Assembly (NCBI GenBank): GCA_029984035.1
Contig: JASBYJ010000002.1
Coordinates: 1-64,000, forward strand
From: Conchiformibius sp.
GTDB lineage: Bacteria; Pseudomonadota; Gammaproteobacteria; Burkholderiales; Neisseriaceae
DNA: 64,000 bases
Direction: 5' to 3'
In this document: one piece after another, positions 8,577 to 16,182 of the stretch
Layout of the letters: each line of letters begins with the position of its first letter
Position numbering within the stretch: the stretch's first letter is position 1
Made by a program: the position numbers and the translations under genes
Notes under the pieces: model-generated
Told to the model about the DNA's origin: nothing
The model's input: the letters and a program-made list of their open reading frames with translations, nothing else
Database searches by the model: none

Positions 8577-9200
8577 CTACGTCCGTTTGTTTTTGCCCAG
8601 CAGATAGAGTTCGCTGGAACGGTTGCGCGAGGCGTCCGGTTTGCGTGTTACCACGCTGCCGAAATGTTGCCGCATCTGGCTGAGAAATTCCTGATAGCCT
8701 GAGCCTTGAAATACTTTCACCAAAAAGTTGCCGCCTGTTTTCAGGTGTGCCGCTGCAAAATCCAAAGCCAATTCGCATAAATAATAGCTGCGCGTTTGGT
8801 CCATGACGGCATTGCCCGCCATATTGGGGGCCATATCGCAAATTACAAGGTCCAGTGCGCGTCCGTTTAATAGGCGTTCAAATTCTTGTAATACTTCGTT
8901 TTCTCTGAAGTCTCCCTGTATGAAGGATACGTTGGCTATCGCTTCCATTGGCAAAATATCCAATGCGAATACTTTGCCTTGCGCTCCGACCAATTTGGCG
9001 GCAACTTGAGACCATGAACCCGGTGCGCTGCCTAAGTCGGCCAATACGGTGCCTGATTTGATGAGTTTGTCTTTTTCGTTGATTTCCAGTAGCTTATATG
9101 CGGCTCGGGCACGGTAGCCGTCTTTTTGGGCGCGTTGGACGTAAGGGTCGTTGACGTGTTCGTTCAGCCATGCTTTGGAAGATTTGGAGCGTTGTACCAT
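8577..9200 (-). CDS. rlmE: 23S rRNA 2'-O-ribose methyltransferase (U2552)
   Basis: An AdoMet-dependent methyltransferase (FtsJ/RrmJ) that modifies U2552 of the 23S rRNA A-loop late in 50S assembly. The 207-residue product has SRAAYKL-type GYRARAAYKLLEI, the SAM site LADLGSAPGSWSQ (about 55-67), the catalytic Asp in VICDMAPN (about 120), and KVFQGSGYQEF with the catalytic Lys. Length and motifs are complete. It is first in the unit with ftsH and is followed by a DUS pair. Confidence 0.96.
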   Translation of the reverse strand: MVQRSKSSKAWLNEHVNDPYVQRAQKDGYRARAAYKLLEINEKDKLIKSGTVLADLGSAPGSWSQVAAKLVGAQGKVFALDILPMEAIANVSFIQGDFRENEVLQEFERLLNGRALDLVICDMAPNMAGNAVMDQTRSYYLCELALDFAAAHLKTGGNFLVKVFQGSGYQEFLSQMRQHFGSVVTRKPDASRNRSSELYLLGKNKRT

Positions 9201-9228
9201 GGTGCGTATTTTTCGTTATCGGGTGGTT

Positions 9229-10572
9229 TCAGGCAGCCTGATTGGTTTTCTGATAGTGAAAGTATTTGCTGCATAACAGTATCACAATCAGCAGTGCGGG
9301 CAGGCAGAGAAAGAGGGCGACATGGCTGAAATTCCAGCCTGCGTTGAGCATCCATGCACCTGCGAAACTCGACAAAATAGCGCCGATACGTCCGATGCCG
9401 TGCATCCAGCTGTTGCCTGTGGCGCGGGCATAAACGGGGAAGAAGTTGCTCGACAGTGCGTTCATGCCGGTGCTGCCGCCGTTGAAACCGGCACCTACTG
9501 CGAAGGCGATAAGGCACATGATGTAGTATCCGCTGCCTGCCAGCCCCATGGCGGCAAGCATGACGGCGCCGAAAATATAGGCGGCAGAAAGTATGCGGTG
9601 TGCTTCGAATCTGTCCATCAACCAGCCGCCGATAATCGAGCCGAACGGTCCGCCGAATTGGAACATGGCGTAGATAACGGTTGCCTGTTGGATATTCATA
9701 CCCGATTCTTTAATCATGGTGGGCATCCAACTGCTGAGCAGATACAGTAAAAACAGATTGAGAAAATATACGCTCCACAGTATCAGGCTGCCGAAACGGT
9801 AATAAGGGTTGAGTACGGTGGCTATAGGATTAGCTGATTGTTCGGTTTGATGCGTATGGTTTGCAAGGGTGAAGCGGGTATTGGGGCTGCTGCTGTTGGG
9901 GGCGCAACGTTCTACGATGGAGTGGATATCGGCTTGTTTGCCGCCTTTGTGCACCAAAAAAGTAAGGCTTTCAGGCAGCGTAAACACCAGAAACAGAGCC
10001 AACAGTAACGGTGTGATGCCGCCTAAATAGAACATACTTTGCCAGCCCCATGAGGGAATCATCCATGCGGCCAGAAATGCCCCGCCTGCTGCGCCCAGGG
10101 TGAAGCCTGCAAATACGATGGTGATAAGCAGGGAAGCGCGATGGGCGGGCGAGTATTCACGTACCAGTGCGGCGGCCATCGGCATCACGCCGCCCATGGC
10201 GAAACCTGCGATAAAACGATAGATGATGAATTGGGTTTTACTGTCGGCGGCAGATGCGAGCAAAGTGAACAGTCCGAACACTGCCACGCAGGCAATCAAA
10301 ACTTTGCGGCGGCCGAAGCGGTCGGCCAGCGGCCCGATGGCCAATGCGCCGAAGGATAAGCCGAATAGGGCGGCCGATAATACCGGTGCCAAGTCGCTAT
10401 GGCTCCATTGCCATGCTTTTTGCAGTGCGGGTGCGGTAAAACCCATCAGGGCGACATCGAAACCGTCCATCACGACTATGAAGAAGCAGAGAAAAACAAT
10501 CCATTTTTGGTAAGTGCCGATAGGGCGGCTGTCCAATAGTGCGCGGACGTCTAGAGTATTTGTTTGATTCAT
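9229..10572 (-). CDS. MFS transporter, aromatic acid:H+ symporter family
   Basis: A 447-residue 12-helix permease. VVMDGFDVALMGFTAP in helix 1 carries the DGFD signature of the AAHS family (PcaK, BenK, MhpT), and GPLADRFGRRKVLI in loop 2-3 is the general MFS motif. The likely substrate is an aromatic or related organic acid, imported with protons. No catabolic genes lie nearby, so the substrate is unknown. The C-terminus (NQAA-stop) is encoded by a DUS. The start is ATG at 10572. It probably does not share a promoter with the next transporter, 142 bases upstream. Confidence 0.85.
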   Translation of the reverse strand: MNQTNTLDVRALLDSRPIGTYQKWIVFLCFFIVVMDGFDVALMGFTAPALQKAWQWSHSDLAPVLSAALFGLSFGALAIGPLADRFGRRKVLIACVAVFGLFTLLASAADSKTQFIIYRFIAGFAMGGVMPMAAALVREYSPAHRASLLITIVFAGFTLGAAGGAFLAAWMIPSWGWQSMFYLGGITPLLLALFLVFTLPESLTFLVHKGGKQADIHSIVERCAPNSSSPNTRFTLANHTHQTEQSANPIATVLNPYYRFGSLILWSVYFLNLFLLYLLSSWMPTMIKESGMNIQQATVIYAMFQFGGPFGSIIGGWLMDRFEAHRILSAAYIFGAVMLAAMGLAGSGYYIMCLIAFAVGAGFNGGSTGMNALSSNFFPVYARATGNSWMHGIGRIGAILSSFAGAWMLNAGWNFSHVALFLCLPALLIVILLCSKYFHYQKTNQAA

Positions 10573-10714
10573 AATAAAGTGTTATTGGAAACAATCTGTA
10601 AAACTCACGTTTGGAGGCTGCCTGAAGAGCGGAACAAGATGGTTCCTGTGGTGTAAAGCGGAGCATTGTAAACGTTTTGAGTGATTTCAGGCAGTTTGTC
10701 TGCAAGGCGGCAGA

Positions 10715-11875
10715 TTAAACCGGGGACAAACCCTTGTGTGCCAATGAAACCGCGGCGGCCTGCATACACAGCAGCAGGCAGGCAACACCCGTCCAACCCC
10801 AAGCGGCGTATGCCAAGCCGCAGAGCCATGCGCCCAGCGTGCCGCCGCCATAGTATGCCATGTAATACAGACCCGATGCGAGAGAGCGTCCCTCTCGGGT
10901 GCATTGTGCAATAAAGCTGATAGTGGCGGCCTGAGTAATGAATACGCCTGCCGACATCAATACCAAGCCGGCAATGATGACAACCAGATGATGTGCCATC
11001 GTACACAATATGCCTGTCGCCGATACGCCGACTGCAATCATGACGGTATGCGCGTTACCTACGGCGGCGATGAGTTTTGCGGAAACGGGCGTAATAAACA
11101 TACCGATAAGGTACAGGCCGAATAAATTGGCCAAACCGGCACTGTTCAAATGATACGGTTCGGCAGCCAAATGCAGATTGATATAAGTAAAACACCCTAC
11201 CATGCAAAACAGGACACACGCGCCCAATATACAGGCGGCCAATAATCGGCGGTTGTGCATATGCCGCCGCAATACCGACAACGCTGCCGCAATATCCTTA
11301 TTGGCCCGAAACCGGCGCGATTCGGGCAAAAAACGCCACACATACGCGGCGGCAAACAAACAAAACGCCGCCAAGCAATAGCATGCCGCCCGCCAGCCCA
11401 GCCATTCGCCCACATGCCCCGTAACAAAACGTCCGAGAAATCCGCCCAGTACGCTCGCAGTTACATACAGCGACATCAGCCGCGCCATTTTGCCGCCTGA
11501 AAACTCTTCGCCGATATAAGCCAGCAGCACTACCGTAATCCCCGGTATCGACAAACCTTGTAAAAAACGCATCACGATGAGCGAAGCGATGCTGTCAGAG
11601 AGAGCGGTTAAAGCAGTAAGTATGCCCAGCAGCAGCAAGGAAACCGCAATCACTTTCTTGCGCCCGAGCGCATCCGAGAGCATACCTGTAAACGGCGACA
11701 ACAATGCAATGGCCAGAATCGTCGCTCCCACCGCCCAGCCTGCCTGAACTTCAGTGGCATGCAAATCCCGAACCAAAACGGGCAATATCGATTGCACCGA
11801 ATACACCTGTAAAAAAGCGGCAATGGTGGTGAAGATGACGGCAAGGAGAAGAGGAAGCGTTAAAGGACGGGACAT
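10715..11875 (-). CDS. MFS transporter, YnfM-like
   Basis: A 386-residue 12-helix permease of the major facilitator superfamily. Helix 1 and 4 features (FLQVYSVQSILPVLVRDL; GMLSDALGRKKVIAV as the loop 2-3 signature; MRFLQGLSIPGITVVLLAYIGEEF) resemble the YnfM/arabinose-efflux-like group, which probably exports small molecules. The substrate is not known. Base composition is like the neighbours. A separate DUS-bearing spacer precedes it. Confidence 0.75.
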   Translation of the reverse strand: MSRPLTLPLLLAVIFTTIAAFLQVYSVQSILPVLVRDLHATEVQAGWAVGATILAIALLSPFTGMLSDALGRKKVIAVSLLLLGILTALTALSDSIASLIVMRFLQGLSIPGITVVLLAYIGEEFSGGKMARLMSLYVTASVLGGFLGRFVTGHVGEWLGWRAACYCLAAFCLFAAAYVWRFLPESRRFRANKDIAAALSVLRRHMHNRRLLAACILGACVLFCMVGCFTYINLHLAAEPYHLNSAGLANLFGLYLIGMFITPVSAKLIAAVGNAHTVMIAVGVSATGILCTMAHHLVVIIAGLVLMSAGVFITQAATISFIAQCTREGRSLASGLYYMAYYGGGTLGAWLCGLAYAAWGWTGVACLLLCMQAAAVSLAHKGLSPV

Positions 11876-12043
11876 GATTCAGGCTGCCTGAAAGGAGGGT
11901 AATAAAATGATTTGCAGACGGATTGGAACCCCTTGCCAATCTGAAAAATATCGGTATTGATACGGAAGGACAGACGGAGGCTATTGTGCGGAATGCAGTT
12001 GCTGCCCAACCGGTTCAATATTTTTCAGGCAGCCTGTCGGCGT

Positions 12044-13078
12044 TTAGTATGCCACTGACCAAGCCAATTCTTCTCCTGCGAGCATTGGGACGACTTCGCC
12101 GTTGCCGAATGCAATGGTTTCGGGTATGCGTTGCGGACGTTTGACCAAGGTGAGCGTGTCGCTGTTTTCAGGCAGCCCGTAGAAGCGTGCGCCGTTCTGC
12201 GAGGAGAAGGCTTCCAGTTTGTGCAGTGCGCCTGCTTGTTCGAAAATGTGTGCGTATAACTCTATGGCGGTAACGGCACTGAACATACCCGCGCAGCCGC
12301 AGGCGTTTTCTTTGGCGTGTTTGGGGTGGGGGGCGGAGTCGGTACCTAAGAAGAATTTGTGCGATTGTCCGCCGGTGACCGCCGCCAGCAGGGCTTGGCG
12401 GTGACTTTCGCGTTTGATAATCGGCAGGCAGTAGTGATGCGGACGTACGCCGCCGACCAACAGGTGGTTGCGGTTGAACATCAAATGCTGCGGGGTAACG
12501 GTTGCGGCAAGGTTGTCGCCTGCTTGGCATACGAGTTCGGCGGCTTGAGCAGTAGTGATGTGTTCAAACACGACTTTTAATTCGGGAAGCTGCTGCAGAA
12601 CAGGCTTCATAATCCGTTCGATGAAGGCCGCTTCGCGGTCGAAAATATCGATATCGGGGTCGGTTACTTCGCCGTGGGTGAGAAACAGAATGCCTTGCTT
12701 CGCCATTTCTTCCAACACGGGCAGGAGTTTGAACAAATCGCTGACGCCCGCATCGGAATTGGTGGTGGCGCCTGCGGGGTAGAGCTTGAAGGCGGCAATG
12801 CCTGCCGCTTTGGCCTCGCGTACGGTTTGGATAGTGGTTTTGTCGGTAAGGTAGAGCGACATCAGCGGTCGGAAGCTGCTGCCTTGCGGCGTGGCGGCTT
12901 CTATTTGGCGGCGGTATGCCAATGCTTGTTCTACGGTGGCGACAGGCGGTTTCAGGTTCGGCATGATAAGGGCGCGCCCCATTTGGCGGGCGGTGTAGGG
13001 GACTACCGATTTGAGGGCTTCGCCATCGCGAACATGCAGATGAAAATCATCGGGACGGATAATGGTTAGGGTTTGCAT
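12044..13078 (-). CDS. pyrC: Dihydroorotase
   Basis: A zinc amidohydrolase that cyclises carbamoyl-aspartate to dihydroorotate in pyrimidine synthesis. The 344 residues fit the E. coli-type PyrC. Visible are DFHLHVRDG with the HxH metal pair (about 11-19), the carbamylated Lys in AFKLYPAGATTNS (about 100), HGEVTD, EHITT, and the FLGTDSAPHPKHAKE signature with the catalytic Asp. ATG at 13078 replaces a longer in-frame extension because family members begin MQTLTIIRPDDFH. It lies 8 bases after tusA, so the two are probably co-transcribed. Confidence 0.95.
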   Translation of the reverse strand: MQTLTIIRPDDFHLHVRDGEALKSVVPYTARQMGRALIMPNLKPPVATVEQALAYRRQIEAATPQGSSFRPLMSLYLTDKTTIQTVREAKAAGIAAFKLYPAGATTNSDAGVSDLFKLLPVLEEMAKQGILFLTHGEVTDPDIDIFDREAAFIERIMKPVLQQLPELKVVFEHITTAQAAELVCQAGDNLAATVTPQHLMFNRNHLLVGGVRPHHYCLPIIKRESHRQALLAAVTGGQSHKFFLGTDSAPHPKHAKENACGCAGMFSAVTAIELYAHIFEQAGALHKLEAFSSQNGARFYGLPENSDTLTLVKRPQRIPETIAFGNGEVVPMLAGEELAWSVAY

Positions 13079-13086
13079 GGTATTCC

Positions 13087-13308
13087 TTATTTTCGTTCGA
13101 TACGGAGAATGAATGTACCGTCTTGGTCTTGACTGCTTTCCAGCAGGCGGTGTCCGGTATGGCGGCAAAAGGCGGCGAAATCATCGGGTGCGCCGCTGTC
13201 GGTAGCCAATACGGTGATTTGCGTCCCGCTTTCCAGAGCGGCAAGAGCTTTTTTGGTGCGCAAAACGGGCAGGGGACATTTTAGACCGCGTAAATCCAAT
13301 GTGTTCAT
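13087..13308 (-). CDS. TusA/SirA-family sulfurtransferase
   Basis: A 73-residue sulfur carrier. It begins MNTLDLRGLKCPLPVLRTKK with the CPxP motif whose Cys carries the persulfide, and the C-terminal half has the family's two-layer alpha/beta spacing. Relatives pass sulfur to tRNA thiolation or molybdenum cofactor synthesis. mnmA, the 2-thiouridylase that TusA feeds in E. coli, is elsewhere in this window at 48.8 kb, but a link is inference. It directly precedes pyrC. Confidence 0.85.
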   Translation of the reverse strand: MNTLDLRGLKCPLPVLRTKKALAALESGTQITVLATDSGAPDDFAAFCRHTGHRLLESSQDQDGTFILRIERK

Positions 13309-13359
13309 AGGTATTCCTTGTTATTCAGGCAGCCTGAAAAAATACGTATGCTGTTTTGT

Positions 13360-13653
13360 TTACATACCTGATTGTTTTTTATACCACATTCCCAATCCGT
13401 AACACAGTATGCCGATACAGCCGCACAGGAAAAATACCAGGCCTTTTTTACGTGATTTCGGACAAAACCAATATATCGCCAAACTGAAGCTGAAGAACAT
13501 GGCTGCCGCTATCCACGGCATTCGGGTGCTGTTTTGGTAGCTGTCCAGTGCATACACTTCGCTGAGTACGACATACATTTGCCATAACACGGTAAAGCCG
13601 ATAAACAGAATGCCTGTCGTCAGAAACAGCGCGGCATAATCTGTGGAGGACAT
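13360..13653 (-). CDS. Small membrane protein of unknown function
   Basis: A 97-residue protein with three predicted membrane helices (about 9-30, 47-65 and 70-90) and a basic C-terminus (WYKKQSGM). No known domain is recognised. ATG at 13653 has a purine-rich AAATAGAAATG context. It lies between hemE and tusA on the same strand, separated from each by DUS-containing spacers. Probably a conserved neisserial protein; its function cannot be told from sequence. Confidence 0.65.
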   Translation of the reverse strand: MSSTDYAALFLTTGILFIGFTVLWQMYVVLSEVYALDSYQNSTRMPWIAAAMFFSFSLAIYWFCPKSRKKGLVFFLCGCIGILCYGLGMWYKKQSGM

Positions 13654-13673
13654 TTCTATTTCCTTATGTTGGG

Positions 13674-13708
13674 AAAAGGCTGCCTGAAAGCCTTTCAGGC
13701 AGCCTTTT
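13674..13708. terminator. Inverted-DUS terminator downstream of hemE
   Basis: AAAAGGCTGCCTGAAAG and CTTTCAGGCAGCCTTTT form a 17-bp stem with almost no loop, 5 bases past the hemE stop, with A/T-rich ends for either direction. Confidence 0.8.
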
Positions 13709-13712
13709 GTGA

Positions 13713-14774
13713 TTAGATATGGTAGGGGCGGGATAATTCGTGAACACTGTCCACCAGTATTTTGGCATGTTCGGGCGAAGCGAATTGGTTGATGCCGTGT
13801 CCCAGGTTAAACACATGGCCGCTGCCCGGGCCGAAGCCTTCCAAAATCCGTGCGACTTCTGCGCGTATGGCTTCGGGCGTGCCGAAAAGTGCGAACGGGT
13901 CCATATTGCCTTGCAAGGCCACTTGGCTGCCTACGCGGGCACGTGCTTGTGCGATGTCGCAGGTCCAGTCCAAGCCCAAAGCATCGGCTCCGCTTTGCGC
14001 CATGATTTCCAACCATTGTCCGCCGCCTTTGGTAAACAGTATGACCGGTACTCTGCGCCCTTCGTGTTCGCGTTTCAAACCGGAAATGACTTGCTGCATA
14101 TAGCGCAGGCTGAATTCTTGGAAAGCGGCATGGCTCAATACGCCGCCCCAAGTGTCGAAAATCTGTACCGCTTGTGCGCCGTGTTCGATTTGGGTGTTCA
14201 AATAAGCGGTAACGGCGCGGGCATTGATGTCCAAAATGCGGTGCAACAAATCGGGGCGTGAGTACAACATGGTTTTGAGTGTACGCCAATCTTTGCTGCC
14301 GCCGCCTTCCACCATATAGCAGGCCAAGGTGAAGGGGCTGCCTGAAAAACCGATTAGCGGAACGCGTCCGCCCAATGCCTGGCGGATAGAAGAAACGGCA
14401 TCGAATACGTAACGCAGTTTGTCCATATCGGGTACAGCCAACAATTCGATATCGCCTTCGCTTTGCAGCGGGCGTTCGAATTTCGGGCCTTCGCCGGTTT
14501 CAAAATACAAACCCAGCCCCATCGCATCGGGAATAGTGAGAATGTCGGAAAACAAAATGGCTGCATCCAAATCAAAACGGTCGAGCGGCTGGATGGTTAC
14601 TTCGGTTGCCAATTCCACATTGCGGCATAATTCTAAGAAATTGCCTGCAAAAGCACGGGTTGCCTTGTATTCGGGCAGATAGCGTCCTGCCTGCCGCATC
14701 ATCCACAAGGGTGTGTATTCCACGGGTTGTTTGAGTAGTGCGCGTAAAAAAGTGTCGTTTTTCAGTGTGGTCAT
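13713..14774 (-). CDS. hemE: Uroporphyrinogen decarboxylase
   Basis: Decarboxylates the four acetate groups of uroporphyrinogen III to give coproporphyrinogen III in haem synthesis. The 353 residues include the signature PLWMMRQAGRYLPEY (about 19-33) with substrate-binding Arg residues, the catalytic Asp in AAILFSDILTIPDAMG, GFSGSPFTLACYMVEG, and NLGHGINQFASPEH near the C-terminus. ATG at 14774 is chosen because the 77-codon in-frame extension upstream is unrelated to the family and rich in Asn, Gln and Ser. Confidence 0.96.
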   Translation of the reverse strand: MTTLKNDTFLRALLKQPVEYTPLWMMRQAGRYLPEYKATRAFAGNFLELCRNVELATEVTIQPLDRFDLDAAILFSDILTIPDAMGLGLYFETGEGPKFERPLQSEGDIELLAVPDMDKLRYVFDAVSSIRQALGGRVPLIGFSGSPFTLACYMVEGGGSKDWRTLKTMLYSRPDLLHRILDINARAVTAYLNTQIEHGAQAVQIFDTWGGVLSHAAFQEFSLRYMQQVISGLKREHEGRRVPVILFTKGGGQWLEIMAQSGADALGLDWTCDIAQARARVGSQVALQGNMDPFALFGTPEAIRAEVARILEGFGPGSGHVFNLGHGINQFASPEHAKILVDSVHELSRPYHI

Positions 14775-15263
14775 GGTGTTTCCTGAAGTATGAGTGATGT
14801 GTGCGGATTGTAACACAAGGCTGCTCGGCGGTTGGGATTGGCGTTGCGGGTCTGTTGCGTTTGATTGGCAGATTAGTTTTTTGATTTGATTGGTTATTTT
14901 GATTTTTTTGTTATTGCTTGTCGCTGCCGGCATGGTTTGGCGGTTTTTGCAGACGTGGTTCCGATGTTTCGGCTGACCGCTCACGGACCGATTGGATTGA
15001 TGCATTATCGAAATAAAAGTACGGTCGGATTGATTCGGCGTGCGGAGAGATTATGTTAGAAATATATTGCGGTAATCGTTATCGATATGCTGTCTGAAAA
15101 TGAAATGGCGGGAATAAAGGTTGCCATATGCCTTTCAGATGCTGTTTGAAAAGGAATAGGGACTCGAGTATAAATGTAAATTTTTGTATGGATTTTTTTA
15201 GAGAGACTATAATGTTTTTACCCTGATTTTTTGGGGGTATGTTGATTCATAGGAGAATTTATC
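14775..15263. other. Intergenic region between hemE and the Opa-like gene
   Basis: A divergent spacer of about 490 bases. It holds the hemE leader, two DUS-like relics (ATGCTGTCTGAAAA near 15088 and ATGCTGTTTGAAAA near 15138) that resemble the ATGCCGTCTGAA dialect with one or two changes, and the promoter at 15184-15213. No gene is seen. Confidence 0.5.
15184..15213 (+). promoter_or_regulatory. Sigma-70-type promoter of the Opa-like gene
   Basis: TTGTAT (15184-15189), an 18-base spacer and a perfect TATAAT (15208-15213) lie 50 bases before the start codon. A ribosome-binding site AGGAG follows at about 15251-15255. Confidence 0.65.
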
Positions 15264-15827
15264 ATGAAAAAAGTTTTGTTTGCAGTGGCCGCTTTGGCTT
15301 TGTCGGCAGGTGCTTTGGCCGATGCGGGCGTGTATGTGCAGGGAGATTTGGGTTCGGCGCGGATTGTAACGGATGATGATTCGGTCAGCCGTTTTAGTCC
15401 GCGTTTGAGTGTTGGTTATGACTTTGGCAACAATATTCGCGCCGCCGTAGACTACACCTACTATAAAAGTGAAAAATATAACGACCAATCTGCTGATGGT
15501 TGGGGCAAGGGTGAAACAAAATTCAACAGTATCGGCGCTTCTGTGTTTTATGATTTCCCTGTGCATGAGCAGGTGAAACCTTATGTAGGTGCGCGTTTGG
15601 GCGTTAACAAGGTGTCCGCTGAATACATTGATATTGACGGCAAAGAGAAATATTCAGCAAGTAAAACAGGCTTCGGCGTGATTTTGGGCGTGGGCTACAA
15701 CGTAACCGAAAATGTAGCATTGGATGCAGGTTATCGCTACAATTATTGGGGTAATTATGGTGAAGAAGGTGAACGCTATAAATTCAAAAGCCACGAATTG
15801 TCCGCAGGCGTGCGCGTGAAATTCTAA
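15264..15827 (+). CDS. Opacity/NspA-like 8-strand outer-membrane barrel
   Basis: A 187-residue outer-membrane protein. A cleavable signal peptide (MKKVLFAVAALALSAGALA, cut after ALA) is followed by alternating aromatic/polar strands typical of a small barrel (YVQGDLGSARI, RLSVGYDFGNNIRAAVDYTYY, GASVFYDF, YVGARLGVNK). It ends in RVKF with the terminal Phe needed for Bam insertion. It resembles Opa/NspA proteins, which act in adhesion. Unlike opa genes it has no CTCTT repeats in the signal region, so no switch by pentamer slippage is apparent. It is transcribed alone, with its own promoter and terminator. Confidence 0.85.
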   Translation: MKKVLFAVAALALSAGALADAGVYVQGDLGSARIVTDDDSVSRFSPRLSVGYDFGNNIRAAVDYTYYKSEKYNDQSADGWGKGETKFNSIGASVFYDFPVHEQVKPYVGARLGVNKVSAEYIDIDGKEKYSASKTGFGVILGVGYNVTENVALDAGYRYNYWGNYGEEGERYKFKSHELSAGVRVKF

Positions 15828-15842
15828 GCCGAAGCAATGTTA

Positions 15843-15878
15843 AACCGCTTGAAATGCTGATTTCAGGCGGTTTTATTT
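15843..15878 (+). terminator. Terminator of the Opa-like gene
   Basis: AACCGCTTGAAA and TTTCAGGCGGTT form an imperfect 12-bp stem followed by TTATTTT, 16 bases past the stop codon. The sequence is not a DUS. Confidence 0.8.
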
Positions 15879-16182
15879 TGCGGAAGATTCGCCGGTATGG
15901 AACGTGGCGGAAGAGCGGGGGCTAATGTGCGACAGGAAAAATAGGCGTGCGAATTATTTTTTAGATGCTTGGGCTGAGTAGGTTGCGTTTGCGTTTCAGG
16001 CTGCCTGAAAGTGTGATGCGGCAAGGATTGGGTCGGCTTGAAGTAGGGCGGATTGCTATGGCAGTCATGTTTTCAGCTGTTTGAAGAGATAACGGGGCAA
16101 TTTAAAGAAGTCTTTCAGGCTGCCTGAATAGATGGGAGCTGTGTGTTTTGCGTGTCAGGCAGCCTGATAGTGCGGTATGTGT
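15879..16182. other. Gene-free spacer rich in DUS between opa-like and uvrD genes
   Basis: About 300 bases between convergent genes. It contains at least three DUS copies (near 15996, 16112 and 16157) and no credible reading frame. The copy next to 16160 may act in uvrD termination. Confidence 0.45.
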
